Below, piece after piece: positions 43,088 through 52,087 of a stretch of 56,599 nucleotides of DNA. A program made the translations under genes and the position numbers. Source of the DNA: Bacillota bacterium (GTDB taxonomy: Bacteria; Bacillota; Clostridia; Lachnospirales; Anaerotignaceae); assembly GCA_017534115.1 (NCBI GenBank), contig JAFWDD010000028.1, forward strand, positions 1 through 56,599. Reading direction: 5' to 3'. Within the stretch, counting starts at the first letter, position 1, and each line of letters starts with the position of its first letter. The notes under the pieces were generated by a model. The model searched no databases and had not been told where the DNA came from. It worked only from the letters and a program-made list of their open reading frames with translations.

Positions 43088-43366
43088 ATGAACAGAAAAA
43101 ACATCGCGCTTATACTTGAATGGATACCAATAATTTCGGCGCCTGTATCCTACATATTAGTCATGGCGGCTTCTGACTCGGATCTGGTCAGGAGGATAAT
43201 ATCCATAACCATGGTACTGGCGTTCTTTGGATTTGTGTTTGCCATAATAGGCCGCAAGCTTGACAGGGAAGACAGAACAGTGCGGATTTTGAGTATATTG
43301 GACAGGCTGGCGACTGTATATGTGATTGTGTTTTATGCAATCGCGATATTCAGTTTCGGATTATGA
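43088..43366 (+). CDS. Small hypothetical membrane protein
   Basis: A 92-residue protein with three predicted helices (about 7-27, 36-54, 70-90) and charged connecting loops (RKLDREDRTVR). No recognised domain. An AACAGGAG site precedes ATG 43088. The next gene begins 32 bases later, so the two may be expressed together. Confidence 0.65.
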   Translation: MNRKNIALILEWIPIISAPVSYILVMAASDSDLVRRIISITMVLAFFGFVFAIIGRKLDREDRTVRILSILDRLATVYVIVFYAIAIFSFGL

Positions 43367-43398
43367 AGCCGATATAACGCCTGCGGAGGAGAGACAAT

Positions 43399-43890
43399 AT
43401 GGCAAATATAATAACAATAATCAGAATAATACTGAGCGGAGCGCTGCTTTTCTGTCCGGTGTTGTCTCCGGCATTTTATGCGCTTTATTTATCGGCCGGA
43501 TTTTCCGATATGATAGATGGAACAGTAGCAAGAAAAACCGGTACGGTCAGCGAATTCGGCTCAAGGCTGGATACTGCGGCCGATATTGTGTTTGTGGCAG
43601 TATGCCTTATAAAACTTCTTCCGATATTGAACATTCCCATATGGATTTGCCTTTGGATTGCCGGAATTGCTGCAATTAAGCTGAGCAGTATAGCTGTGGG
43701 ACATATGAGACTTAAAAAATTTGTCGCGGTGCATTCCTTTATGAACAAACTGACAGGAGCTGTCTTATTTATCTTTCCTCTGACATTGAGGTTTGCTGAT
43801 GTGAAATACAGCGCGGCGGCGGTATGCGCTGTAGCGACAGCGGCGGCAATTCAGGAAGGATATACTGTTTTGCTGATGTCTGCCGGATGA
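43399..43890 (+). CDS. CDP-alcohol phosphatidyltransferase family protein
   Basis: A 163-residue membrane enzyme with about five helices. It carries the complete family motif D(x2)DG(x2)AR(x8)G(x3)D(x3)D in SDMIDGTVARKTGTV (residues about 36-50) continuing EFGSRLDTAAD. Such enzymes transfer a CDP-linked phosphatidyl or alcohol group, for example in phosphatidylglycerol, cardiolipin or inositol lipid synthesis. It is shorter than typical PgsA (about 180), and the acceptor is unknown. Start ATG 43399 follows GGAGGAGAG. Confidence 0.9.
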   Translation: MANIITIIRIILSGALLFCPVLSPAFYALYLSAGFSDMIDGTVARKTGTVSEFGSRLDTAADIVFVAVCLIKLLPILNIPIWICLWIAGIAAIKLSSIAVGHMRLKKFVAVHSFMNKLTGAVLFIFPLTLRFADVKYSAAAVCAVATAAAIQEGYTVLLMSAG

Positions 43891-43969
43891 TGGTTTGGAA
43901 ACGAAAAAACAATTTTGAAAATATCAGACAAACTTATGGATTGTATAGGTAAAAACGGAGGATTTTTTC

Positions 43970-44299
43970 ATGCTTATAAACTTTAATGCCATAAACGAAA
44001 TGACAATGCCGGGAATGAATAACGGCACAGGCGAAATGACCGTCCGTATGTTCAATGACGATAAATACAGAATGATCCACACTGTGATCCATCCCGGAGG
44101 TTCTATAGGACCTCACGTTCAGGAATCGGGAGACGATATAAATTATGTGATTTCCGGAGAGGGGAAAGCCTTTTGTGATGGTATCGAAGAGACGCTTGCT
44201 CCCGGAATGTGCCATATTTGCCCTAAGGGCTCGGAGCACAGTATTATAAATACAGGTGATGAAAATCTTGTGATTTTCACAATAGTAGCGAAGAAATAA
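43970..44299 (+). CDS. Single-domain cupin protein
   Basis: A 109-residue cupin. The fold is marked by MIHTVIHPGGSIGPHVQESGDDINYVISGEG and GMCHICPKGSEHSIINTGDENLVIF. Metal ligands of motif 1 are reduced (GPHVQESGDD rather than two close His), while motif 2 keeps a His in SEHS. The role could be sugar or small-molecule binding, or isomerase-like. Preceded by GGAGG. No neighbour suggests a pathway. Confidence 0.82.
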   Translation: MLINFNAINEMTMPGMNNGTGEMTVRMFNDDKYRMIHTVIHPGGSIGPHVQESGDDINYVISGEGKAFCDGIEETLAPGMCHICPKGSEHSIINTGDENLVIFTIVAKK

Positions 44300-44421
44300 C
44301 TGCAGACTATTAAATAACCATATGAATAATAAATAAGAAAAAACAGAGCAAACAGCTTTTGATTGCAGAGTTTGACATCTGCCGGAAAATCAGAATGAGT
44401 ATAGTATGAGGGGGAATTATT

Positions 44422-44850
44422 ATGTTTAGTTATGTTTGGCCTATTGCGCTGGTTGTTGCCTCGAATGTAGTGTATCAGATCTGCGCTAATTCCGTGCCGA
44501 AGGGAATGGATACCATGGCGGCTCTGACTGTTACATATCTGGTAAGCGCCGGTGCAACAGCGATTCTTTATATTGTACTCAATCGTGGAGGCAGTCTGAT
44601 AAAAGAATACGGCAAGCTGAACTGGTCGCCCTTTGTGTTTGGAATAGTGCTTGTGGGATTGGAGACCGGATGGATATATGCATACAAAGCCGGATGGCAG
44701 GTCAGTACGGCATCAATTGTTCAAAGCGCTTTTCTTGCGGCAGCTCTTATGTTCGTTGGCTACTGGCTTTACCGCGAGGCTCTTACATGGAACAAGATTT
44801 TAGGTGTTGCTATATGTATGGTTGGGCTTGTATTCATTAATTACAAATAA
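44422..44850 (+). CDS. Half-size EamA-like transporter (single DMT unit)
   Basis: A 142-residue protein with about five helices forming a single EamA unit rather than the usual pair: PIALVVASNVVYQICANSVP, ALTVTYLVSAGATAILY, PFVFGIVLVGLETGWIYAYKAGW and LTWNKILGVAICMVGLVFIN. Single-unit DMT proteins probably act as dimers. Start ATG 44422 has GAGGGGG upstream. Unlike the full-length EamA pair at 52.3-54.2 kb. Substrate unknown. Confidence 0.82.
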   Translation: MFSYVWPIALVVASNVVYQICANSVPKGMDTMAALTVTYLVSAGATAILYIVLNRGGSLIKEYGKLNWSPFVFGIVLVGLETGWIYAYKAGWQVSTASIVQSAFLAAALMFVGYWLYREALTWNKILGVAICMVGLVFINYK

Positions 44851-44939
44851 GTTATGCAGATTTGCTGAAAATGTATGTAAATAACTATATTTTCGATAAA
44901 AACGATATATTATGACAAAAGCTTGAGGGAGTGAGCAAA

Positions 44940-46670
44940 ATGAAATTATATAAGAGATTTACGATGGTAGCTATGGCGTTTTTGTTTGTGCTTTCGGCGT
45001 CGGCATGCGGAGCTCCAAAAGAAGCTGATAATCAGAATTCGGGAGATGTGTCAGTTGCCCAAACAGAGACAGCGGAACAAGCCGTCGAAAAAAACGGCAG
45101 CGTTATGATTCTTTTTACAAGCGACGTTCACTGCGGCGTGGACCAGGGCTTCGGATACGCCGGACTTGCCCAGATAAGGCAGTCTTATGAAAACCAGGGG
45201 TATACGACTATTCTTGTGGATGACGGAGATTCTATACAGGGCGAAGCTCTTGGTACATTGACAAAAGGTGAGGCGATGATTGAGCTTATGAATGCCGTTA
45301 AGTATGATGCGGCAATCCCCGGAAACCATGAATTTGATTATGGAACGGACAGGTTCATAGAACTGTCCGAAAAGGCGGAATTTCCTTACATAAGCTGTAA
45401 CTTCAATAAAGAAGGAGAGCTTGTTTTCGACCCTTATACAATAATAGAGGCTGAAGGCATGAGGATCGCTTTTGTGGGAGTTACAACACCGACTACAATA
45501 GTAACCACTTCATCCAGTAAATCTTTTATGAATGAAAGCGGGGAATATGTTTACGGTTTTATGCAGGAAGATAACGGACAGGCTCTTTATGAAGCGGTTC
45601 AGAATGCCGTGGATGATGCCAGAGCCGAAGGCGTGGATTATGTTTACGTACTTGGGCATATGGGAATGGAAGCAAACGCAGGCCCGTGGACTTACGCGGA
45701 TGTAATATCCAATACAAATGGAATAGATGTATTTCTGGACGGACACAGTCATGATACGGAGCAGGTCGTAATGAAAAATAAGGACGGAGAAGATGTTGTG
45801 CGGTCAGCCTGCGGCACAAAGCTTAATTGTATAGGATACAGCTTGATTTCCCCGGATAACGGGATTGAAGAAACAAATATACTGATATGGCCTAATAAAA
45901 ACAACGCTCCGGAAATCTTCGGAATTGAAAATGAAATAAGCGGGAAAATAGATGAAAAGATGACAGTGCTGAAAGAGACTTTGAATAAAGTTGTCTCTAA
46001 GTCAGATGTATACCTCACAATAAATGAACCCAATCAGCTGGATTCAAACGGAAACCCTATCCGCATGGTCCGCAGAGCCGAAACAAATCTGGGCGATTTC
46101 TGCGCTGACGCAATAAGAAACCAGTCCGGAGCGGATATAGGATTTGCCAACGGAGGCGGAATAAGAGCGGAAATTACCGCGGGCGACATTACATATGAGA
46201 ATGTAATAAATATATATCCTTATGGAAATGAGATCTGCCTTATAGAATTGACGGGACAGCAGATATTGGACGCCCTGGAATGGGGCAGCAGGCTGGTTCC
46301 CGAAGAGTCTGGAGCATTCCTTCAGGTTTCGGGTCTCAGCTATGAAATAGACCTTTCGGTAGAAAGCGGCTGCGTTGCGGACGGCTCTATGATGGCGGGA
46401 ATAGAAGGAGAACGCAGGGTTAAAAATGTCATGGTCGGAGACGAGCCCATTGACCCTGATAAAACATACACTCTGGCCAGCAGTGACTTTCTGCTTCTCA
46501 ATGATGGAGACGGAAATACCGCATTTCGGGGCGCAAAGGTTCTCTCAGACAGTATAAAACTGGATAATCAGGTGCTTATAGACTATATTGAGGAAACTCT
46601 TGGCGGCACTATCGGTGAGGAATATTCCGACCCTTATGGTCAGGGGAGAATTGTTGTTATAGATGAATGA
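44940..46670 (+). CDS. 5'-nucleotidase/metallophosphatase lipoprotein
   Basis: A 576-residue secreted lipoprotein. The signal peptide ends in lipobox LSASAC (Cys about 24), predicting membrane anchoring outside the cell. The N-terminal metallophosphoesterase domain has ILFTSDVHCG, DDGDSIQGE, PGNHEFDYG, VLGHMGME and LDGHSHDT, giving the two-metal site. The C-terminal 5'-nucleotidase domain has NLGDFCADAIR, FANGGGIRAEI and YPYGNEICLIELTG. It probably dephosphorylates external nucleotides for salvage. Start ATG 44940 lies 7-8 bases after GAGGGAG; an in-frame GTG at 44931 lies within the ribosome site. Confidence 0.93.
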   Translation: MKLYKRFTMVAMAFLFVLSASACGAPKEADNQNSGDVSVAQTETAEQAVEKNGSVMILFTSDVHCGVDQGFGYAGLAQIRQSYENQGYTTILVDDGDSIQGEALGTLTKGEAMIELMNAVKYDAAIPGNHEFDYGTDRFIELSEKAEFPYISCNFNKEGELVFDPYTIIEAEGMRIAFVGVTTPTTIVTTSSSKSFMNESGEYVYGFMQEDNGQALYEAVQNAVDDARAEGVDYVYVLGHMGMEANAGPWTYADVISNTNGIDVFLDGHSHDTEQVVMKNKDGEDVVRSACGTKLNCIGYSLISPDNGIEETNILIWPNKNNAPEIFGIENEISGKIDEKMTVLKETLNKVVSKSDVYLTINEPNQLDSNGNPIRMVRRAETNLGDFCADAIRNQSGADIGFANGGGIRAEITAGDITYENVINIYPYGNEICLIELTGQQILDALEWGSRLVPEESGAFLQVSGLSYEIDLSVESGCVADGSMMAGIEGERRVKNVMVGDEPIDPDKTYTLASSDFLLLNDGDGNTAFRGAKVLSDSIKLDNQVLIDYIEETLGGTIGEEYSDPYGQGRIVVIDE

Positions 46671-46689
46671 GATCAAAGGAGGCAGCCCA

Positions 46690-47166
46690 ATGTTCAGAAA
46701 AATGCTTCGTTTCAAACAGCAAATTACTAATGATGAATGTATAGAAATATTGAAAACCGAGCTCAGGGGCGTTTTGTCTGTCCTTGGCGATGATGATTAC
46801 CCTTACGGCCTGCCCATAAACCATTTCTATTGCGAGGCGGACGGAAAGCTCTATTTCCACAGCGGAAAAATCGGGCACAAAATAGACGCGGTGAAAAGGC
46901 ATGACAAAGCTTCCTTCTGCGTTTATGACAAAGGCTTCCGCAAGGAAGGCGACTGGGCTCTGCAGATAAAAAGCGTAATCGTGTTCGGTAGAATCGAAAT
47001 TATTGAGGACAGGGAAAAAATATATGAAATTTCCCGTCAGCTTAGCTATAAATTTACAAAAGACGAGGAATACATAAAAAAGGAAATAGAAAATTCAGGT
47101 CCGGCCACATTCATGTTTGCCCTGAAGCCTGAACACATAACAGGAAAACTGGTAAACGAGGCATAA
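46690..47166 (+). CDS. Pyridoxamine 5'-phosphate oxidase-fold flavoprotein (NimA-like)
   Basis: A 158-residue split-barrel protein resembling the FMN-binding NimA/PPOX group: GVLSVLGDDDYPYGLPINHF, KLYFHSGKIGHKIDAVKRHDKASFCV and VIVFGRIEIIED. The family includes nitroimidazole resistance proteins and heme- or F420-binding relatives; no Nim-specific residue check was possible. The start is ATG 46690, 7 bases after AGGAGG (46677-46682); ATG 46663 would overlap the nucleotidase gene and lacks a site. Confidence 0.87.
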   Translation: MFRKMLRFKQQITNDECIEILKTELRGVLSVLGDDDYPYGLPINHFYCEADGKLYFHSGKIGHKIDAVKRHDKASFCVYDKGFRKEGDWALQIKSVIVFGRIEIIEDREKIYEISRQLSYKFTKDEEYIKKEIENSGPATFMFALKPEHITGKLVNEA

Positions 47167-47176
47167 ACATTTTGTG

Positions 47177-47205
47177 TTGAAAACTACTATAAGTCAGGTT
47201 AGAAT
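47177..47205 (+). promoter_or_regulatory. Promoter of the small redox operon
   Basis: TTGAAA (47177-47182) and TAGAAT (47200-47205) have 17-base spacing, ahead of GGAG and the ATG at 47231. Confidence 0.65.
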
Positions 47206-47230
47206 AGAGTTATAAAAAGGAGTTGATTTT

Positions 47231-47413
47231 ATGGATGAAAAAGCATTAATCCTTGAAACAATGAAAAAGGCCGGCGAGCCTTTAAACGCTGGAAAGGTAG
47301 CGGAGCTCACAGGTCTTGACAGAAAGGTTGTAGACAAAGCATTTGCGGCAATGAAAAAGGAAGGCTCTATCGTATCTCCCGTGAGATGCAAATGGGAGCC
47401 TGCGGAAAAATAA
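47231..47413 (+). CDS. Small winged-helix-like regulator
   Basis: A 60-residue basic protein. PLNAGKVAELTGLDRKVVDKAFAAMKKEGSI reads as a helix-turn-helix with recognition helix and wing, ending at VSPVRCKWEPA with one Cys. It is the size of a minimal winged helix. It leads a three-gene unit with a flavodoxin and an MBL-rubredoxin protein, so redox-linked regulation is a reasonable guess but unproven. Confidence 0.7.
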   Translation: MDEKALILETMKKAGEPLNAGKVAELTGLDRKVVDKAFAAMKKEGSIVSPVRCKWEPAEK

Positions 47414-47416
47414 CAA

Positions 47417-47821
47417 ATGAGCAGAATTATGAACATAGCGGTTAGATATTATTCAAGAAAAGGCCATACAAAAGCAGTTGCAGACGCCATAGCGAAAGCG
47501 GCCGGAGTTTCTGCGGTTTCCGTTGACAGCGCAGGAGCGGATATAAATGAGCCTGTGGATTTTCTTTTCATCGGCGGAGCCCTTTATGCTCACAGGCTGG
47601 ACAAGCATTTAAAAGAGTATTTGAGCGGCATTAAGGGCGAAAATGTAAAAAAAGCGGCAGTATTTTCCACAGCGGCATTTTCAAAGCATGCTGTTGACCT
47701 GATAAAAAAAGGTCTTGCGGAAAAGGGAATTGACGTTGAGGAAGAATTCTTTTACGCAAAAAGCATGCCCAGCGAGGCACAGCTGAAGGATGCGGAAGCC
47801 TTCGCGGAAAAGTTTTTGTAA
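47417..47821 (+). CDS. Flavodoxin-like protein
   Basis: A 134-residue flavodoxin-fold protein. The phosphate-binding loop is [20 protein letters not shown], and [21 protein letters not shown] corresponds to the isoalloxazine-contact region of the short flavodoxin domain group. It probably binds FMN and shuttles electrons. It begins 3 bases after the regulator gene and ends 35 bases before the MBL-rubredoxin gene. A second ATG at 47429 is a possible start; neither has a strong ribosome site, which fits translational coupling. Confidence 0.85.
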   Translation: MSRIMNIAVRYYSRKGHTKAVADAIAKAAGVSAVSVDSAGADINEPVDFLFIGGALYAHRLDKHLKEYLSGIKGENVKKAAVFSTAAFSKHAVDLIKKGLAEKGIDVEEEFFYAKSMPSEAQLKDAEAFAEKFL

Positions 47822-47856
47822 TTTTCGATAAAACATTATGTATGGAGGAAAAAACT

Positions 47857-48792
47857 ATGATAATTAAAGCGGTAAAGCTTTATGATAACGGATTTATGAC
47901 TCAGCCCTTTGCATTTGGCGGAGAAGAGGGCATGGATAAATTTGACGCATCTGTAAGATATCGTTCCAGTCTCCAAAATTATGTAATAGACACAGGCAGT
48001 GAGATAATTCTTGTGGATACTGGTATGCCTTCTGAGGTTCCCGAGCAGGTTCCGGAAGACAGCACGATGATTTATATGGGAACGAAGGTAAAGAATTATG
48101 TTTCTGCTCTTGCCGAAGCAGGCTACAAACCGGAGCAGGTAAGTAAAATCCTCATAACCCATAAGCATGCAGACCACACAGGAGAGCTGAGGGCTTTCCC
48201 CAACGCGCAGATATTTGCTTCCCGTGAGGAGGCGAAAGCGGACGAACTGCAGTATCCCAATGTTGTTCCCGTTGATTTTGCTGACGGGCCATACAAGAAT
48301 TTCCCTGAATCCAAAAAAATAGCCGACGGCATTTATTATATCAGGGCAGTCGGACATACAACAGGAAACAGTATTGTAATTGCAGAATCTGACGGACTTT
48401 ATTACATGATGCACGGTGATGTAACATATACAGATGAGGCTTTGTACGAAAACAAGCTCTCCATAGTCTTTGAGGATCCCGCGGCAGCGAGAAAGACCCT
48501 TGACGCGGTTCGCGAATTCATCAGAAACAACCCTACGGTTTATCTGTCGACACACACGCCTTTGGGATATGAGAATCTTGAAAATAAGAAGGTTGTTGAT
48601 CTTGACAATCCTCCGGAGCCCATTCCCGTAGGCGAGATTGAAAAGAAGGAAGCTACCGGAAAATATATCTGCTCGGTTTGCGGGTATATTTATGATCCTG
48701 CAGAACACGACGGAGTAGCATTTGAGGACCTTCCCGATGACTGGCGCTGTCCCAGATGCAAACAGCCCAAGGAAAAATTCAATAAAGCATAA
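47857..48792 (+). CDS. MBL-fold hydrolase fused to rubredoxin
   Basis: A 311-residue fusion. The N-terminal MBL domain (about 1-250) has a full HxHxDH site in [12 protein letters not shown], plus [19 protein letters not shown] and [11 protein letters not shown], and resembles lactonase-type hydrolases. The C-terminal 55 residues are a rubredoxin: [17 protein letters not shown] and [14 protein letters not shown], with all four iron-binding Cys. The ligand set is hydrolase-like, not the HxExDH of flavodiiron oxygen reductases, yet the partner domains are the same as in those enzymes. The start is ATG 47857, 8 bases after GGAGG; the ATG at 47842 overlaps that site. Confidence 0.92.
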   Translation: MIIKAVKLYDNGFMTQPFAFGGEEGMDKFDASVRYRSSLQNYVIDTGSEIILVDTGMPSEVPEQVPEDSTMIYMGTKVKNYVSALAEAGYKPEQVSKILITHKHADHTGELRAFPNAQIFASREEAKADELQYPNVVPVDFADGPYKNFPESKKIADGIYYIRAVGHTTGNSIVIAESDGLYYMMHGDVTYTDEALYENKLSIVFEDPAAARKTLDAVREFIRNNPTVYLSTHTPLGYENLENKKVVDLDNPPEPIPVGEIEKKEATGKYICSVCGYIYDPAEHDGVAFEDLPDDWRCPRCKQPKEKFNKA

Positions 48793-48810
48793 TCGTTCTG
48801 AATTTATAAG

Positions 48811-48848
48811 CAGTCGATTTACCATAAAGGTATTTCGGCTGTTTTTTT
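48811..48848 (+). terminator. Terminator of the redox operon
   Basis: CAGTCGATTTACC pairs with GGTATTTCGGCTG (one G-U pair), followed by a T run. Confidence 0.85.
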
Positions 48849-48952
48849 ATTTGGCATAAAAATCCGGAGATGAATTTGAGCGGCAAATAATTTTGATTTT
48901 TGAGCACAAACACCTTTTTGATGCGTTATACATACAGAGGAGGCAAATATCC

Positions 48953-49402
48953 ATGGATTTAAAAGAACAATACGACCGACTCCTCCGGTACTGCTATATG
49001 AAAACAAAAGATCCGTATCTGGCAGAGGATATAGTTCAGGAAACATTTCTGAAATTCTGGCAGAGCCGATCCTATAAAGATACCGGAAAGGAGATGGCAT
49101 ACCTGTATACCATAGCCAGAAATCTGTGTATAGACGGATTCAGAAAACCGAAGACCGAAAATATTGATGATTACGCCTCTTCTGCGGTATATGTCATGTC
49201 TGAACAGGAAAAGGCGGTCACACAGCTTGCGTTAGAGGAAGCGCTTAATAAACTGCCGGATGATTTAAGAGAAATTGTAACGCTGCGGTATGTCAGCGGG
49301 ATTTCTGTTGCAGATATCGGCAGGATCGTAGGTATGTCGAGATTTTCGGTATACAGGAGGCTTAAGGAAAGCTTGCGGATTTTAAAAAAGTATCTGGAGT
49401 GA
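48953..49402 (+). CDS. ECF-type sigma-70 family sigma factor
   Basis: A 149-residue ECF sigma. Region 2 contains YMKTKDPYLAEDIVQETFLKFWQ and EMAYLYTIARNLCIDGFRK; region 4 contains LNKLPDDLREIVTLRYVSGISVADIGRIVGMSRFSVYRRLKES, the helix-turn-helix for the -35. Start ATG 48953 follows GAGGAGG with 9-base spacing. It heads an operon with a membrane protein and an ABC-2 transporter, so it probably controls that transporter and perhaps itself. Confidence 0.92.
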   Translation: MDLKEQYDRLLRYCYMKTKDPYLAEDIVQETFLKFWQSRSYKDTGKEMAYLYTIARNLCIDGFRKPKTENIDDYASSAVYVMSEQEKAVTQLALEEALNKLPDDLREIVTLRYVSGISVADIGRIVGMSRFSVYRRLKESLRILKKYLE

Positions 49403-49412
49403 GGTGAGTTTT

Positions 49413-50126
49413 ATGACAGAAAAAGATTTAAAAGAACAACTGAAAATGGCATATAGTCTGCCGGAATCCGATTCCCGGAAGAGGTTTATCCGTGCGTATC
49501 AGAAGCGCTCTCTTCAGCTGGGGACCATTCTCAGGATTGAGCTTGAGTTTATGGGTATAAGAAGCGTTTTTGCGGGAATTTTTCTGTTCATAATTCTGTA
49601 TGCCGGATACCGGTCGCACAATCCGGATTTCACGTGGCATTTATCATGTGTAATACCGGCGGCGGCGCTGATGCCAATGACAGCTTTGGGGAGGTCTGAG
49701 CGGTACAAAATGTCGGAGCTTGAAGCCGCAAGCAGATTTTCCGCCTGTTTTGTGCGTCTTGTAAGACTGATGATTCTGGGAATATTCAGTTTGATTGTAC
49801 TTATTTGCGTATGTTTCTGGCAGGCAGGCGTGCTTCAGGCGGGAACAGGAGAAATACTCCTTACCATAGCGATTCCTTACCTGATTAATGTATACGGCGG
49901 AGTTGCAATTTCCAGAAAATGGCACGGAAGAGAAAGTATTTTCGGTATTATTGCTGTTTGTATGATTTCTTGCGTTTTGCCAGCTGTTATCAGAAATATA
50001 CGTCTGCAGGAAGTAATGCCTGCGGCGGCAGTTGTTGTGATTACCATTGCGGTGGTATTGGGAATCGCCAAAGAATGTATGATATATGTGAAAGAGAGTG
50101 AGAAAACGATATGGAACTTGTGTTAG
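49413..50126 (+). CDS. Membrane protein of the ECF-sigma/ABC operon, possible anti-sigma or permease partner
   Basis: A 237-residue protein: a charged cytoplasmic N-terminus of about 45 residues (MTEKDLKEQLKMAYSLPESDSRKRF) followed by about six predicted helices. The position directly after the sigma gene and the soluble N-terminal segment fit a membrane-bound anti-sigma factor, but no zinc-binding ZAS motif (HxxxCxxC) is seen. It could equally be a transporter component. Start ATG 49413 follows GAGGTGAG; the stop overlaps the ABC ATPase gene by 16 bases. Confidence 0.75.
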   Translation: MTEKDLKEQLKMAYSLPESDSRKRFIRAYQKRSLQLGTILRIELEFMGIRSVFAGIFLFIILYAGYRSHNPDFTWHLSCVIPAAALMPMTALGRSERYKMSELEAASRFSACFVRLVRLMILGIFSLIVLICVCFWQAGVLQAGTGEILLTIAIPYLINVYGGVAISRKWHGRESIFGIIAVCMISCVLPAVIRNIRLQEVMPAAAVVVITIAVVLGIAKECMIYVKESEKTIWNLC

Positions 50127-50818
50127 ACAGACTGACAAAGCAATACAGCAATAAAATCGCAGTGGACAGAGTGTCTGCCAGATTAAAACCGGGAGTTATC
50201 GGCCTTATTGGAGCAAATGGAGCAGGAAAAACCACACTTATGCGGATGATTTGCGGGATACTGAAACCTACAGGCGGAACAGTGACATTCAAAAATGGCT
50301 CTCAGCTTGATGTTTCTGAAGAAATGTATAGGGATATATTGGGATATCTGCCGCAGGACTTTGGGTATTACCCTGATTTCAGAGGAAGAGATTTCCTGAT
50401 GTATATGGCGGCTCTGAAAGGTCTGGACAAGAAAACGGCAAAAAGAAAATGCGATGAGCTTCTGAAAATCGTAAATCTGGAAAATGCCGCGGATAAAAAA
50501 ATCAAAACCTATTCAGGAGGCATGAAGCAAAGGCTTGGCATAGCCCAGGCGGTGCTCAATGACCCGAAAATACTTATTCTGGATGAACCAACAGCCGGAC
50601 TGGACCTGAAGGAAAGAGTGAGATTCCGAAATCTTATTGCAGAGCTTGGAAAAGACAGCATTGTTATATTATCCACACATATAGTATCGGATGTGGAGCA
50701 TATTGCCGACCGTATACTTATGATGAAGGACGGACAGTTCATATATGACGGCGAATGTGACGAGATCGGCATGGATTTGGAAGAATTCTATCTCAGGGAA
50801 TTCGACAGGGAGGTTTAG
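50111..50818 (+). CDS. ABC transporter ATP-binding protein
   Basis: A 235-residue ATPase with all motifs: Walker A GLIGANGAGKTTLMRM, Q-loop GYLPQDFGYYP, signature TYSGGMKQRLGIAQ, Walker B KILILDEPTAGLD and the switch His in ILSTHIVSD. It belongs to the CcmA/ABC-2 group, where it would pair with the permease encoded next (3-base gap). Substrate could be a peptide, antibiotic or lipid; not determinable here. Confidence 0.95.
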   Translation: MELVLDRLTKQYSNKIAVDRVSARLKPGVIGLIGANGAGKTTLMRMICGILKPTGGTVTFKNGSQLDVSEEMYRDILGYLPQDFGYYPDFRGRDFLMYMAALKGLDKKTAKRKCDELLKIVNLENAADKKIKTYSGGMKQRLGIAQAVLNDPKILILDEPTAGLDLKERVRFRNLIAELGKDSIVILSTHIVSDVEHIADRILMMKDGQFIYDGECDEIGMDLEEFYLREFDREV

Positions 50819-50820
50819 AA

Positions 50821-52062
50821 ATGAGCAACACAGGAACACTTTATAAAATGGAGCTTAAGAAAATCCTGATGAAAAAAATTGTCTGGATTATGCTGGCAAT
50901 CGGCATAGTCATGTTTATCTCAAATGTTTTGCCGATTATCGGAGAAAATAATATAGTTTTTCCTGATGGAACATCAATGTCCGTATATGAAGCGATTCGG
51001 ATACAGAAAAATACAAGCGAAAGTATTTCAGGAAAAAAGATAGATGATTCTCTTCTGAACAAAATGAGAAATGATATTAGGGCTTTTCTTGCGGATAAGG
51101 AAGATTTGCCTTATAAAGGACGAAATAAATCGGATACCTATCCGGGGATATGGTTTGCGGCCCGAAAGCTGGGATATGAGGATTTTATGACAAAGCTTTA
51201 CAATCAGTTCGGAGACGCAGACGATCCCAATAAAAAAATAATGGAATGCACAGCCGGTGAGTATTATCGGATGGTAAGGGATAATTTGGATTATACATTT
51301 GAAAATGAAGGAGTTACAGAGGAAGAAAAGGCGTTCTGGATTCAGAAGTTTAGCGGTTCGGGTTCGGATATAACTTATGAATATGCCGCAGGATGGAATG
51401 AGTTTGCGGATCCCTTCGTAATATATATCTGGTTTGCGTTTCTGCTTATAAGCGTAAGTCTTGCCGGTACATTCAGCGAAGAGAACGCATTTCGTACAGA
51501 TGCCGTGATTCTCAGCGCGAAAAATGGCAGAACCCCGGTATGTCTTGCGAAGCTGTGGGCCGGAATCACAGTGGCTGCTGTGGAAATGGTTCTTATTATC
51601 GGAATTAATATGGCGGTTTGTCTGGGTACTTATGGAATCGGCGGGTGGAATGCTCCTCTGATTATGATAGCTCCGTATACGGCATGGAATATTACTGTAG
51701 GGCAGGCATTTACATTGCTCATATGGCTGTCTCTGGTAATGTCAGTTGTTTTTGCCGTGTTTACTATGTTCTTGTCTCGTTTGTCAGGCAAAAGCATGGC
51801 AGTTATAGCTGTTCAATTCGCAATATTTTTTATATGTCTGTTCAGTATTCCCAATAATCAGGGGTTGATTTCCAGACTCTGGGAAATTCGCCCGACAGGA
51901 TTTCTTAATATCTATACATTTATGGAATACAGGCTGTTCAAAATAAGAGGGAGTTATTTAGATGTATTTCAAATGGGAACGGTTATATATATTATTATCA
52001 TTGCGGCGCTGATACCTGTAATTTGCCATACTTATAAGCATATGCAGATTAAAAGCCGCTAA
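50821..52062 (+). CDS. ABC-2 type permease
   Basis: A 413-residue membrane protein with about six helices: one near 17-36, then a long extracytoplasmic domain of about 165 residues (37-200), followed by helices near 200-220, 245-265, 285-310, 318-338 and 385-403. This TM-large loop-5TM layout is typical of ABC-2 exporters next to a CcmA-like ATPase. SLAGTFSEENAFRTDAVILSAKNGRTPV in the cytoplasmic loop resembles the coupling region of this group. Last gene of the sigma-factor operon. Confidence 0.88.
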   Translation: MSNTGTLYKMELKKILMKKIVWIMLAIGIVMFISNVLPIIGENNIVFPDGTSMSVYEAIRIQKNTSESISGKKIDDSLLNKMRNDIRAFLADKEDLPYKGRNKSDTYPGIWFAARKLGYEDFMTKLYNQFGDADDPNKKIMECTAGEYYRMVRDNLDYTFENEGVTEEEKAFWIQKFSGSGSDITYEYAAGWNEFADPFVIYIWFAFLLISVSLAGTFSEENAFRTDAVILSAKNGRTPVCLAKLWAGITVAAVEMVLIIGINMAVCLGTYGIGGWNAPLIMIAPYTAWNITVGQAFTLLIWLSLVMSVVFAVFTMFLSRLSGKSMAVIAVQFAIFFICLFSIPNNQGLISRLWEIRPTGFLNIYTFMEYRLFKIRGSYLDVFQMGTVIYIIIIAALIPVICHTYKHMQIKSR

Positions 52063-52087
52063 ATTATGCCTGTGTTTTTACAAGGAG

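Noticed and set aside
47857-48792. Annotation as a flavodiiron oxygen reductase
   Set aside because: The metal site is HxHxDH rather than HxExDH, and the flavodoxin domain is on another polypeptide.
47836-48825. 329-codon antisense frame opposite the MBL-rubredoxin gene
   Set aside because: The plus-strand gene has full metal-site and rubredoxin motifs; the antisense product is a low-complexity shadow.
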